Assembly: GCF_001611795.1 (NCBI RefSeq)
Contig: NZ_CP015098.1
Coordinates: forward strand, 6,200,001-6,264,000
Reading direction: 5' to 3'
DNA: 64,000 nucleotides
DNA from: Streptomyces qaidamensis
GTDB lineage: Bacteria; Actinomycetota; Actinomycetes; Streptomycetales; Streptomycetaceae
Part shown: piece by piece, positions 1-8,082 of the stretch
Position numbering within the stretch: the stretch's first letter is position 1
Layout: each line of letters begins with the position of its first letter
Made by a program: the position numbers and the translations under genes
Notes under the pieces: generated by a model
Database searches by the model: none
What the model was told of the DNA's origin: nothing
What the model saw: only the letters and a program-made list of their open reading frames with translations

Positions 1-489
1 CATCACGGCGAACAGCATCTGCTCGTGCACATACGCCAGAGCCGGAGCCGGCAGCGGCGAGCTGAAGACGCCCTCGTCCAGCCCTCGCTGCAGCAGCCCG
101 ATGCTCGCTTCCCGGACCGGGGCGAGCCGCTCCCGGATGCCCTGCATGGTGACCGTGCGCTGGGCGAGGGCGACCAGCAACCGGTAGCGGTCGGCGATCG
201 CCCACACCGCCAGCACCGAGCGCGCCACCGCTTCCGCCGGTTCCCGCACGTCCTCGCGGCCCGCCGCGTGCGCGGCCGACAGGGCCTGGACCGCCTCGTC
301 GACGAGCGTGCTGATCAGCGCCTCACGGCTCGGGAAGTGCCCGTACACCGTCCGCCGTACGACGCCCGCGGCCCGTGCGATCTGGTCCATGGACGCGTCG
401 GGGTCACGCAGCAGCTCGGCGAGGGCGACGTCGAGGATGCGGCGACGGTTGGCGTCGGCGCGGCTGGTTCCCGTGGTCATGGTCGCCAT
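1..489 (-). CDS. TetR family repressor, C-terminus cut by window edge
   Basis: Only the first 163 residues are in the window; the gene continues past the left edge. The N-terminal helix-turn-helix reads MDQIARAAGVVRRTVYGHFP followed by SREALISTLVDEA, the usual TetR pattern (about residues 35-70), and then the helical ligand domain. The ATG at 489 follows a GAAGGGG ribosome site by four bases, which fits better than the in-frame ATG at 480. It is divergent from the MFS pump gene, and the gap holds palindromic operators, so it very likely represses the pump and itself. The inducer cannot be told from sequence. Confidence 0.85.
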   Translation of the reverse strand, partial: MATMTTGTSRADANRRRILDVALAELLRDPDASMDQIARAAGVVRRTVYGHFPSREALISTLVDEAVQALSAAHAAGREDVREPAEAVARSVLAVWAIADRYRLLVALAQRTVTMQGIRERLAPVREASIGLLQRGLDEGVFSSPLPAPALAYVHEQMLFAVM

Positions 490-510
490 TGTGCCCCTTC
501 CCCCAGCGAT

Positions 511-573
511 TTGCACAGCGCTGTGCAACGGCGTAGATTGCACAGCGTTGTGTAAATGCACATCCATGTGCAA
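511..573. promoter_or_regulatory. Tandem palindromic operators between tetR and the MFS pump
   Basis: Three 18-bp sites lie in a row. Site 1 (511-528) is the perfect palindrome TTGCACAGCGCTGTGCAA. Site 2 (538-555) is TTGCACAGCGTTGTGTAA, with two changes in the right half. Site 3 (556-573) keeps TGCACA and TGTGCA half-sites but differs in the centre. Site starts are 27 and 18 bp apart. The position between divergent tetR and pump genes makes them likely TetR operators. The palindromes are read directly; binding is inferred. Confidence 0.82.
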
Positions 574-598
574 GACAGCGAGGAAGGCAACCCCTGCC

Positions 599-2272
599 AT
601 GCGACTCGTCATGAACGAACCGGCCGAGAGGATGGACCGCCCCTACGCACGCCGCTGGTGGGCGCTCCTCGTGCTCTGCCTCAGCCTGCTGATCATCGTG
701 ATGGCCAACACCGCCCTCACCGTCGCCGCGCCCGCCATGACCGAGGACCTCGGGCTGTCCAGCGCCGACCTCCAGTGGGTGATCGACGGCTACACCGTCC
801 CGTACGCCGCGCTGATGCTGCTGCTCGGAGCGATAGGCGACAAGTACAGCCGCCGGGGCGCGCTCGTCCTCGGGCTGGTCGTGTTCGCGGGCGGCTCCGT
901 CTTCGGCTACCTGGCCGACAGCGCGACGACGGTCATCGCCGCACGGGCCGTGATGGGCGCCGGCGCCGCGATGATCATGCCCGCCACGCTGTCCCTGCTC
1001 GCCGCGACCTTCCCGCGCGCCGAACGCGCCAAGGCCATCACCCTGTGGACCGCCACGGCCGGACTCGCCATCGCGGCCGGACCGCTGGTCGCCGGGGCGC
1101 TGCTGGAGGGCCACGGCTGGTCCTCGACGTTCCTCATCAACGTCCCCGTCGCGCTCCTGGGCCTCATCGGCGCCCTCGTCCTCGTACCGCCGTCCAAGGC
1201 CGCGGACCGCGGACGCATCGACTACGGCGGCGGACTGCTCTCGGTGGCGTGGATCGCCGCGCTGGTCTACATGATCATCGAGGGGCCGCACTTCGGCTGG
1301 GGCGTCAAGGCCGTCACGGCGGCGGTCGTCGCCGGAGCCGGGCTCGTCGCCTTCGTCCTCTGGGAACTGCGCCACCCGCGCCCGCTCCTCGACGTCCGCC
1401 GCTTCACCAACCGCGGCTTCGCCGGCTCCAACCTCGCCGTCGCCCTGTTCTTCCTGGCGGTCTTCGGCGCCTTCTACTACCTGACGCAGCACCTCCAGTT
1501 CGTCCTCGGCTACGACGCCCTGGACACGGGCGTGCGCATGCTGCCGCTGGCGGGCGCCGTGTTCGTGGGGGCGGCCCTCACCGGTCTCCTCACGCCCCGG
1601 GTCGGCATGAAGTGGACCGTCACGGCCGGCATGGTCGGCGGCACGGCGGCCCTGGCGCTGCTCACCCAGGTCGGCTCCGGTTCGTCGTACGGCGACTTCG
1701 TCGCGCCGCTGGTCGTCCTCGGCCTCTCGATCGGGCTCGCCCTGTCGCCCTGCACGGACGCGATCATGGGGGCGTTCCCGGAGGCGGAGCTGGGCGTCGG
1801 CGGCGCGGTGAACGACACGTCGCTGGAGCTCGGCGGCTCGCTGGGCATCGCCATTCTGGGCTCGCTGCTGGCGACCTCCTACTCCGGCCACCTCTCGGAC
1901 GCGACGGCCGGCAGCAAGCTCCCCGCCGACGCCCTGTCCACGGCCCAGGACTCCGTCGGCGCCGGGTACGCCGTCGCCCGGGGCCTCGGCGACAAGGCCC
2001 GGCAGCTCACCGAGCAGGCCGCGCACACCGGCGACCCGCAGCAGGCGGAGCGACTGCGCGCGCAGGCCGGGCAACTCGGCGACGGCGCCAGGCAGATGGC
2101 CGACGCGGTGGGGTCCGCCTTCTCCGACGCGGTCGCGCACACCAGCCTGATCGGGGCCGTGATCCTCGGCGTCGGCACGGTGGCGGTGGCGCTGCTGCTG
2201 CCCGGCAGGGCGAAGCCGGCGGACGAGCCCGCCGGGCAGGACAAGGAACTGGAGTCGGCCGGGGCCCGTTAG
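599..2272 (+). CDS. MFS drug efflux transporter, DHA2 (14-TM) family
   Basis: A 557-residue integral membrane protein, predicted to be a proton-driven multidrug exporter of the EmrB/QacA type. Hydrophobic segments run from about residue 20 to 420. The early motif TVAAPAMTEDLGLSSADLQW, the DKYSRRGAL loop and the GPLVAGALLEGHGWSSTFLI antiporter motif are characteristic. A hydrophilic Ala/Gln-rich stretch near residue 450 precedes the last helix. The chosen ATG at 599 follows AGGAAGG by about 11 bases; in-frame ATGs at 566 and 611 are alternatives, and the one at 566 would place the third operator inside the gene. The divergent TetR regulator probably controls it. The substrate is unknown. Confidence 0.88.
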   Translation: MRLVMNEPAERMDRPYARRWWALLVLCLSLLIIVMANTALTVAAPAMTEDLGLSSADLQWVIDGYTVPYAALMLLLGAIGDKYSRRGALVLGLVVFAGGSVFGYLADSATTVIAARAVMGAGAAMIMPATLSLLAATFPRAERAKAITLWTATAGLAIAAGPLVAGALLEGHGWSSTFLINVPVALLGLIGALVLVPPSKAADRGRIDYGGGLLSVAWIAALVYMIIEGPHFGWGVKAVTAAVVAGAGLVAFVLWELRHPRPLLDVRRFTNRGFAGSNLAVALFFLAVFGAFYYLTQHLQFVLGYDALDTGVRMLPLAGAVFVGAALTGLLTPRVGMKWTVTAGMVGGTAALALLTQVGSGSSYGDFVAPLVVLGLSIGLALSPCTDAIMGAFPEAELGVGGAVNDTSLELGGSLGIAILGSLLATSYSGHLSDATAGSKLPADALSTAQDSVGAGYAVARGLGDKARQLTEQAAHTGDPQQAERLRAQAGQLGDGARQMADAVGSAFSDAVAHTSLIGAVILGVGTVAVALLLPGRAKPADEPAGQDKELESAGAR

Positions 2273-2286
2273 GACCGGTCGCGAGA

Positions 2287-2319
2287 GTGGCGCCTGTTGC
2301 CGAAGGCGGCAGGCGCCAC
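2287..2319. terminator. Bidirectional hairpin terminator
   Basis: GTGGCGCCTG pairs exactly with CAGGCGCCAC around a short inner GCC/GGC helix. It lies between the convergent MFS and aldo/keto reductase genes. There is no T-tract, as is common in streptomycetes. Confidence 0.65.
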
Positions 2320-2430
2320 GCGCGTGCCGGGCTCCGGGAGCGCCCGCGCGTCGCATGGCCCACCCGTAAGGCGTGCAACCGGCACGTCCTGTGTGGCACG
2401 TACCCCTGCGGTACCTCGGCGCGAGACGGC

Positions 2431-3330
2431 CTAGGCGCCAACCGGCTCGGTGGACTCGTCCAGGCGTACCCGCTCCTCCGCTGTGAGCAGCAGGTCCGCC
2501 GCGGCCGCCGAGTCCCTGATCGTCCGCGGCCGGCTCGCTCCCGGGATCGGGAGAACCGCCGGGGACCGGGCCAGCAGCCAGGCCAGCCCGATCTGCTGGG
2601 GACTGACACCGCGCTCCGCCGCCACCGCGTGGAAGGCGGCGAAGCGCTGTTCCCCTTCCGTGCGCGACGGCCCGTCCAGGGAGCTGCGGGCCAGGCCGCC
2701 CAACGGGCTCCACGGCAGGAACGACAGCCCCAGTTCCTCGCACAGCCGCAGCTCCGGCTCACCGTCCCGGACGGCCGGGGAGTACCGGTTCTGCACCGAC
2801 ACCAGCCGGTCGCCGAGGATCTCGTACGTCCGGCGGATCTGTTCCGCGTCCGCGTTGGACACACCGGCCAGCCGGATCGTGCCCGCGTCGAGCAGTTCGC
2901 GCAGCGCGCCGACCGACTCCTCGAAGGGCACGGCGAGGTCGGGCTTGTGCAGCTGGTAGAGGCCGATCGCCTCAACGCCCAGCCGCTTGCGCGACGCCTC
3001 GGCGGCGGCCTTGAGGTGCCGGGGGTGGCCGTTCACCGTCCAGCCGCCACCCGCCGGGCGGCCGCGGCCGCCCTTCGTCGCCACCAGGACGGAGGAGGTG
3101 TCACCGCCGTAGGCGGCGAGCGCGCGGGCCACCAGACGTTCGTTGTGCCCGGGCTCCGCGCCCGGCAGGTGGTACGAGTCGGCCGTGTCCAGGAGGGTCA
3201 CGCCCGCGTCGAGCGCGGCGTGCACGGTGGCCACGGCACGCTCCTCGTCCGGCCGTCCCTCGATGGACAGCGGCATCGCGCCCAGCCCGACCGCACTCAC
3301 CCGCAGCCCGCCGAGAGTCCTGTAGCGCAC
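2431..3330 (-). CDS. Aldo/keto reductase
   Basis: A 299-residue NAD(P)H-dependent oxidoreductase of the aldo/keto reductase superfamily. It starts with GTG one base after the stop of the epimerase gene, so the two are translationally coupled. The fold-typical order is seen: LGLGAMPLS-like opening (VGLGAMPLSIEG), Asp-Tyr pair context LLDTADSYHLPG near residue 47, the catalytic Lys in VATKGGRG, GLYQLHKPD with the catalytic His, GVSNADAEQI, and a C-terminal cofactor motif IPGASRPRTIRDSAAA. It is cytoplasmic. No substrate can be assigned, but pairing with an NAD-dependent epimerase suggests a common small-molecule pathway. Confidence 0.87.
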   Translation of the reverse strand: MRYRTLGGLRVSAVGLGAMPLSIEGRPDEERAVATVHAALDAGVTLLDTADSYHLPGAEPGHNERLVARALAAYGGDTSSVLVATKGGRGRPAGGGWTVNGHPRHLKAAAEASRKRLGVEAIGLYQLHKPDLAVPFEESVGALRELLDAGTIRLAGVSNADAEQIRRTYEILGDRLVSVQNRYSPAVRDGEPELRLCEELGLSFLPWSPLGGLARSSLDGPSRTEGEQRFAAFHAVAAERGVSPQQIGLAWLLARSPAVLPIPGASRPRTIRDSAAAADLLLTAEERVRLDESTEPVGA

Positions 3331-3331
3331 G

Positions 3332-4249
3332 TCAGCCGCCCTTCCCGAGCGTCTCCGCGACGGCACGCGGCAGCCACTGCCGGGCCTCGCCGAAGGTGAA
3401 GCCGAGCCGGGCGGCCCGGGCGTTGTCCATGCCGTAGGAGCGGCGGAAGGAGAACGGCGAGATCTCGCCGACCTCGACGTGCCGGAACTCGGCCCGGCCG
3501 CCCGGGACATGGGCGGCCACCGCCGCGCACAGTTCCTCGGTGCTCAGCGTCCCGGAGGAAGCGGCGTTCACCGGCCCGGTGAAGTCCTCGCCCGCCGCCC
3601 AGGCCAGGCAGCTGGCGATCTCCTCGACGTACACGTACGTGGCCGGCCGGTTCGCCGTCGGCACGGCGATCGGCTCGCCGGTGCGTATCCGCTCGGCGTA
3701 GTGGGCCAGCCTGCCCGTGAAGTCGTCGTCCCCGCCCAGCACATGGGCCACCCGCACCACCGTGGACCCGAACCCCGGCCCGGCGGCGAGGACCGCCTCG
3801 GCCTGCCGCTTGCCCTCTCCGTAGTGGGCCTCCAGGAACGTGGGATCGCCCCAGGGCAGCCCGGGGTCGACGGTGACGGTGGACGGGTCGACGGCTTCCT
3901 CGCGCACCAGGGCGGCGGAGTCCTCGTACTCGTACACCTCGACCGTGGAGGTCATCACATAGCGCCGGGTGCGTCCGGTGAAGACGCGGCGGGCGATCGC
4001 GGCCTGGCGCGGGGTGTAGCAGACCTGGTCGACGACGACGTCGAAGACGCGGGTGCCGAGCGCGTCGGTCAGCGACCGTTCGTCGTCCCGGTCGGCGCGC
4101 AGGTGCTCCACCCCGGGGGGGGGCGGGGAGGAACCCCGGTTCAGCACGGTGACACGGTGGCCTTGGGCGAGCAGCCGGGCGAGGAGACGCTTTCCGACGT
4201 ATCGATTGCCGCCGATGACCAGGACGTTCAGGGTCTTTTCCATGGCCAT
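3332..4249 (-). CDS. NAD-dependent epimerase/dehydratase (extended SDR)
   Basis: A 305-residue Rossmann protein. The N-terminal nucleotide motif VLVIGGNRYVGKRLLARL (about residues 8-25) has a GGxxxVG variant of the GxxGxxG signature seen in atypical SDR proteins related to isoflavone reductase-like and RNA-binding epimerase families. A classical YxxxK is replaced by the HYGEGKRQAEA segment, which retains Tyr and Lys four residues apart. The ATG at 4249 is six bases after GGGAG; an ATG two codons later is possible. It is divergent from an Lrp-type regulator (39-bp gap) and coupled to the aldo/keto reductase. Confidence 0.84.
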   Translation of the reverse strand: MAMEKTLNVLVIGGNRYVGKRLLARLLAQGHRVTVLNRGSSPPPPGVEHLRADRDDERSLTDALGTRVFDVVVDQVCYTPRQAAIARRVFTGRTRRYVMTSTVEVYEYEDSAALVREEAVDPSTVTVDPGLPWGDPTFLEAHYGEGKRQAEAVLAAGPGFGSTVVRVAHVLGGDDDFTGRLAHYAERIRTGEPIAVPTANRPATYVYVEEIASCLAWAAGEDFTGPVNAASSGTLSTEELCAAVAAHVPGGRAEFRHVEVGEISPFSFRRSYGMDNARAARLGFTFGEARQWLPRAVAETLGKGG

Positions 4250-4288
4250 AATTCTCCCGGCGTTCATCCACGCCCTGAAGGGGGAACC

Positions 4289-4798
4289 ATGGGAGTTCAG
4301 GCCGCCGCACCGAAAGAACCACGGCATCTGCGGACCGCCGCCGACGAAACCTCGGTGGCCTTCGACGCGCTGGACCGGCAGATCCTCCAGCTGCTCCAGA
4401 CCGACGGCCGGATCAAGCTCAGCGAGCTGGGCCGCCGGGTCCGGCTCAGCCCCGCGGCCGTCACCGAGCGGGTGCGGCGGCTGGAGGCGGCGGGCGTGAT
4501 CAGCGGCTACGGCGCCCACGTCGTGCCGGCCCGGCTCGGCTACGGCATCCAGGCGTTCATCCGGGTGAACCCGCACGGCGGCTACACCCTCAAGCACCCC
4601 AGGACGCTGGAGCTGATCGAGCGCCCGGAGATCACCGAGGTGCACCACGTGGTGGGGGAGGACTGCTGGATCCTCAAGGTCGCCGTCCGGGACACCGTCC
4701 ATCTGGAGGACGTCCTGGAGGCGGTCTCCGCGCTGGGCCGCACCACCACGTCGATCGTGCTCACCTCCCCGGTGGAGCGGAAACCGCTGTTGCCTTGA
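4289..4798 (+). CDS. Lrp/AsnC family transcriptional regulator
   Basis: 169 residues. The AsnC helix-turn-helix is clear: ALDRQILQLLQTDGRIKLSE, then LGRRVRLSPAAVTERVRRLE and AAGVISGYGA (about residues 25-75), followed by the ligand-binding RAM domain with PEITEVHHVVGEDCWILKVA (about 105-130). The ATG at 4289 follows AAGGGGGA. The 39-bp gap to the divergent epimerase gene suggests it controls that operon; Lrp-type proteins usually sense amino acids, but the ligand here is unknown. Its stop lies in the operator of the downstream merR gene. Confidence 0.9.
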   Translation: MGVQAAAPKEPRHLRTAADETSVAFDALDRQILQLLQTDGRIKLSELGRRVRLSPAAVTERVRRLEAAGVISGYGAHVVPARLGYGIQAFIRVNPHGGYTLKHPRTLELIERPEITEVHHVVGEDCWILKVAVRDTVHLEDVLEAVSALGRTTTSIVLTSPVERKPLLP

Positions 4799-4812
4799 CG
4801 CCGGGGTCAAGG
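4793..4812. promoter_or_regulatory. MerR-type operator upstream of the merR-trx pair
   Basis: CCTTGAC, six bases, then GTCAAGG is a perfect inverted repeat ending 15 bases before the merR start codon. The left arm contains TTGACG, a good -35 hexamer, as in MerR autoregulated promoters. No convincing -10 at the usual 19-20 bp spacing was seen, so the site is called as an operator rather than a complete promoter. Confidence 0.65.
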
Positions 4813-4827
4813 ATTACGTTCGAGCAC

Positions 4828-5241
4828 ATGCGAATCGGCGAGCTGGCCGCACGGGCCGGGACCACGACGCGGACGCTGCGGTACTACGAGTCTCGGGGGC
4901 TGCTGCCCGCGCGGCGTACGGGCAACGGTTACCGGACCTACGACGAGAGCGACCTGCGCCTGCTGCGGCAGATCAGGACGCTCCAGGACTTCGGGTTCGA
5001 CCTGGAGGAGACACGGCCGTTCGTGGAGTGCCTGCGGGCCGGGCACCCCGAGGGCGACTCCTGCCCGGCGTCGCTCGCGGTCTACCGGCGCAAGCTGGGC
5101 GAACTGGATTCCCTGATCGGTGAGCTGACCACCGTCCGGGACACGGTCGCGCGGCAGCTTGCCCGGGCCGAGCTGGCCGCCGAGGCGGAGGTTCCGGGCG
5201 GTCCGGAGCCCGTGTGCGAGCTGGGAGGGGACCCATGGTGA
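4828..5241 (+). CDS. MerR family transcriptional regulator
   Basis: 137 residues. The N-terminus MRIGELAARAGTTTRTLRYY followed by ESRGLLPARRTGNGYRTYDE is the canonical MerR winged helix, then a dimerisation coiled coil (about residues 75-120). Two cysteines, in VECLRAG and SCPAS, could sense thiol or metal stress; the link to a thioredoxin gene makes redox plausible, but this is inference. No ribosome site is visible just upstream, so the transcript may be leaderless or nearly so. The stop codon overlaps the thioredoxin start. Confidence 0.9.
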   Translation: MRIGELAARAGTTTRTLRYYESRGLLPARRTGNGYRTYDESDLRLLRQIRTLQDFGFDLEETRPFVECLRAGHPEGDSCPASLAVYRRKLGELDSLIGELTTVRDTVARQLARAELAAEAEVPGGPEPVCELGGDPW

Positions 5242-5570
5242 CCGGAGTGACTTCTGTGACCGACGTGACGGACGCGGACTTCGAGGTGGAGGTGCTCGGC
5301 GCGGAGCTGCCGGTGCTGGTGGAGTTCACCGCAGACTGGTGTCCGCCCTGCCGGCAGATGGGGCCGGTGCTCAAGGCCCTCGCCGCCGAGGAGGGGGACC
5401 GGCTCAAGGTGGTGCAGCTCGACGTCGACTCCAACCCGGCGACGACCAACGCCTACAAGGTGCTGTCGATGCCGACGTTCATGGTGTTCCGCGGCGGCGA
5501 GCCCGTGAAGGCGATGGTGGGGGCGCGGGCCAAGCGGAAGCTGCTGGAGGAGCTCGCCGACGTGATCTAG
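5235..5570 (+). CDS. Thioredoxin with WCPPC active site
   Basis: A 111-residue thioredoxin-fold protein. The redox motif is WCPPC rather than the canonical WCGPC (in FTADWCPPCRQMGPVLKAL, about residues 33-51). The cis-Pro loop MPTFMVFRGGE and the conserved Asp in QLDVDSNP are present. There is no signal peptide, so it is cytoplasmic. The ATG at 5235 follows GGGAGGGG and lies inside the end of merR (stop 5239-5241), giving translational coupling. A second Pro between the cysteines alters redox potential in other thioredoxins; the effect here is inferred. Confidence 0.92.
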   Translation: MVTGVTSVTDVTDADFEVEVLGAELPVLVEFTADWCPPCRQMGPVLKALAAEEGDRLKVVQLDVDSNPATTNAYKVLSMPTFMVFRGGEPVKAMVGARAKRKLLEELADVI

Positions 5571-5572
5571 GG

Positions 5573-5632
5573 GGGTGCTAGAAGATCTTGGCCGGGCGCC
5601 GCTCGCTGATCCGGCCAAGATCTTCAGCACCC
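5573..5632 (+). terminator. Long stem-loop after thioredoxin gene
   Basis: GGGTGCT, a bulged A and GAAGATCTTGGCCGG pair with CCGGCCAAGATCTTC and AGCACCC across a 15-base loop, a stem of about 22 bp starting two bases after the stop codon. This is an unusually long and strong terminator without a T-tract. Confidence 0.8.
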
Positions 5633-5657
5633 TCCTGGGCGACCCGCCCCGACAACA

Positions 5658-5693
5658 GGAAATCCCCCGAGCAATTGCGCTCGGGGGATTTCC
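5658..5693 (+). terminator. Second hairpin, 15-bp perfect stem
   Basis: GGAAATCCCCCGAGC and GCTCGGGGGATTTCC pair perfectly over a six-base AATTGC loop. It may be a second terminator for the thioredoxin operon, or a leader hairpin if helicase transcription starts upstream of it. Confidence 0.7.
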
Positions 5694-5713
5694 TTGCGTA
5701 TATTTGTCTGTTC

Positions 5714-5738
5714 GTGACTTCAAGTCGATTGAAGTCAC
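5714..5738. promoter_or_regulatory. 25-bp perfect palindrome upstream of the HelD-like helicase
   Basis: GTGACTTCAA and TTGAAGTCAC are exact 10-bp arms around GTCGA. The site is in a locally AT-richer stretch 42 bp before the helicase start, where a promoter is expected. It is likely an operator for an unidentified regulator, or an RNA hairpin. Confidence 0.6.
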
Positions 5739-5780
5739 AGTGAAGTTCAGTGAGCACAGTATATCCGGGCGGGAGTGGAA

Positions 5781-8042
5781 TTGTCAAACACCGAATTTCC
5801 GGACGATGAATTGCGACAGGAACAGGAATTCATCGACGGGTTGTACGCGCGTGTGGACGCGCTGCGCGGCGACGCCGAGACCTCCGTCACGGACGCGCTC
5901 GGGCAGGGCAACACCCCCATGCAGGCCAGACTGGAGCGGGACATCCTCGTGGCGGAGCGCTCCGGGCTGCTCGCCGCGCTGAACGCGGTGGACGGCTCCC
6001 TGTGCTTCGGCCGGATCGACCTCACCTCCGGCGTCACCCACCGCATCGGCCGGATCGGCCTGCGCACCGACGACGCCGAGCGCACCCCCGTCCTGATCGA
6101 CTGGCGCGCCGATGTCGCCCGCCCCTTCTACCTGGCCACCGGCCACACCCCGATGGGCCTCAGGCGCCGCCGGCACATCGCCACCGACGGGCGCCGGGTC
6201 ACCCATCTGCACGACGAGATCCTCGACCTCGGCGACGAGACCCGCACCGGCCACGAGGATCCGACGGGCGACGCCGTACTGCTCGCCGCCCTCAACTCCG
6301 CGCGCACCGGCCGCATGGGCGACATCGTGCAGACCATCCAGGCCGACCAGGACCGCATCATCCGTGCCCCGCACCGCGGAGTCATGGTGGTGGAGGGCGG
6401 CCCGGGCACCGGCAAGACGGCCGTCGCCCTGCACCGCGCCGCCTACCTGCTCTACGAGCACCGGGAACTGCTCGCCAAGCGGGCCGTGCTGATCGTCGGG
6501 CCCAACCCGGCGTTCCTCGGCTACATCGGAGAGGTGCTGCCCTCCCTCGGAGAGACGGGGGTGCTCCTCGCGACCGTCGGCGAGCTGTTCCCCGGCGTGA
6601 AGGCGACCGCGACCGACACACCCGAGGCCGCCGCCGTGAAGGGCCGGGCCGGCATGGCCGACGTGCTCGCCGAGGTCGTGCGCAGCCGGCAGGCGCTGCC
6701 CGACCCGGTGATCGCCATCGAGCACGACCGCGAGGTCCTCATGCTCGACGACGGCCTGGTCAACGTCGCCCGTGAACGCACCCGTGCCGCCAAGCTGCCG
6801 CACAACGCCGCCCGCGAGCACTTCGAGGGCCACATCCTCAACGCCCTCACCGACCTGTACGCCGAGCGGATCGGCACCGACCCCTTCGACGGGTCCAGCC
6901 TGCTCGACCCCAGCGACATCACCCAGATCCGCGACGATCTCGCCGAGAACCCCGAAGTGTGGTCGGCCGTCGACCGGCTGTGGCCGCTGCTGACCCCGCA
7001 GCGGCTCGTGGCGGACTTCCTCGCCGCGCCGGAGGAGTTCCTGCCCGCCGAGGACGCCGAGGCCGTACGCCGCCCGGTGACCCGGCGCTGGACGGTCGCG
7101 GACGTGCCGCTGCTCGACGAGGCCGCCGAACTCCTCGGCGACGACGACCGGCTCGCCCGCGAGCGCGCCGAGCGCGAACGGGAGCGGCAGATCGCCTATG
7201 CGCAGGGCGTGCTGGACGTGTCGTACGCGTCCCGCACCTACGAGTTCGAGGACAAGGAGGAGGGCGCCCCCGAGAGCTCCGAGGTGCTGTCCGCGCACGA
7301 CATCATCGACGCCGAGCGGTTCGCCGAGCGGCACGAGGAGGACGACCACCGCAGCGCCGCCGAGCGCGCAGCCGCCGACCGCACCTGGGCGTTCGGGCAC
7401 ATCATCGTCGACGAGGCGCAGGAGTTGTCGCCGATGGCGTGGCGGCTGCTGATGCGGCGCAGCCCGACCCGCTCGATGACCCTGGTCGGCGATCCGGCCC
7501 AGACGGCGGAGGCGGCCGGCGTCGGCTCCTGGTCGGGCATCCTCTCCCCGTACGTCGAGGACCGCTGGGAGCACACCCGGCTGGGCGTCAACTACCGCAC
7601 CCCGGCCGAGATCATGGACGTCGCGGCGGCCGTGGTCCGCGCCGAGCAGCCGGGGTTCGAACCGCCCAGCTCGGTCCGCTCCACGGGCGTGCGCCCCTGG
7701 GCCCGGGCCACCGACGACCTGCCGGGCGCCGTGGCCAAGGCGGTGGCGGAACTCACCCCCGCCGAGGGCCGGCTCGCGGTGATCGCCCCGCGCGACCTCC
7801 ACCGCTCCCTCGCCGCACGGCTGGACGGCGTCACGGCGGGCGCCGAACCCGACCTCACCCGGACGGTCGTCCTGCTCGACCCGCGCCAGGCCAAGGGCCT
7901 GGAGTTCGACTCCGTCCTCGTGGTCGAGCCCGGCCGCTACGGCACCAGCGACCTGTACGTGGCCCTGACCCGGGCCACCCAGCGGCTGGGCGTTCTGCAC
8001 ACCGGACCCCTGCCGCAGGCCCTGGCGGAGGCCTTCGGGTGA
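5781..8042 (+). CDS. HelD/HelR-like RNA polymerase-interacting helicase (UvrD/Rep superfamily 1)
   Basis: About 753 residues. An N-terminal acidic helical region (residues 5-60, likely coiled coil) precedes split superfamily 1 helicase motifs: Walker A GGPGTGKTAVALHRA (about 210), a long insertion, Walker B VDEAQELSPMAWRLLMRR (about 545), LVGDPAQT, NYRTPAEI, and VDPRQAKGLEFD-like LLDPRQAKGLEFDSV with VALTRATQRLGVL near the end. This layout matches HelD-type factors that release stalled RNA polymerase; HelR members also displace rifamycins. TTG at 5781 is five bases after GGGAG; GTG at 5775 abuts that site and is less likely. The upstream palindrome suggests specific regulation. Confidence 0.82.
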   Translation: MSNTEFPDDELRQEQEFIDGLYARVDALRGDAETSVTDALGQGNTPMQARLERDILVAERSGLLAALNAVDGSLCFGRIDLTSGVTHRIGRIGLRTDDAERTPVLIDWRADVARPFYLATGHTPMGLRRRRHIATDGRRVTHLHDEILDLGDETRTGHEDPTGDAVLLAALNSARTGRMGDIVQTIQADQDRIIRAPHRGVMVVEGGPGTGKTAVALHRAAYLLYEHRELLAKRAVLIVGPNPAFLGYIGEVLPSLGETGVLLATVGELFPGVKATATDTPEAAAVKGRAGMADVLAEVVRSRQALPDPVIAIEHDREVLMLDDGLVNVARERTRAAKLPHNAAREHFEGHILNALTDLYAERIGTDPFDGSSLLDPSDITQIRDDLAENPEVWSAVDRLWPLLTPQRLVADFLAAPEEFLPAEDAEAVRRPVTRRWTVADVPLLDEAAELLGDDDRLARERAERERERQIAYAQGVLDVSYASRTYEFEDKEEGAPESSEVLSAHDIIDAERFAERHEEDDHRSAAERAAADRTWAFGHIIVDEAQELSPMAWRLLMRRSPTRSMTLVGDPAQTAEAAGVGSWSGILSPYVEDRWEHTRLGVNYRTPAEIMDVAAAVVRAEQPGFEPPSSVRSTGVRPWARATDDLPGAVAKAVAELTPAEGRLAVIAPRDLHRSLAARLDGVTAGAEPDLTRTVVLLDPRQAKGLEFDSVLVVEPGRYGTSDLYVALTRATQRLGVLHTGPLPQALAEAFG

Positions 8043-8047
8043 CGGGC

Positions 8048-8081
8048 CGGCCCCGCATCCGCCCGCCCGGGTGCGGGGCCG
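8048..8081. terminator. Bidirectional terminator hairpin
   Basis: CGGCCCCGCA pairs with TGCGGGGCCG across a GC-rich loop in the 40-bp gap between the convergent helicase and small membrane protein genes. Confidence 0.65.
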
Positions 8082-8082
8082 C

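Noticed and set aside
404..2743. Long minus-strand open frame over the MFS gene
   Set aside because: It is antisense to a clear membrane transporter, has Arg/Gly-rich low-complexity translation and no recognisable motif; it is a high-GC artefact.
4110..4130. G-run in the epimerase gene as a possible frameshift
   Set aside because: The frame continues normally (RGSSPPPPGVEHL) with full family length.
5641..5780. Rifamycin-associated element upstream of the helicase
   Set aside because: The palindrome there (GTGACTTCAA arms) does not match the element as I remember it, so HelR-type rifamycin regulation was not called.
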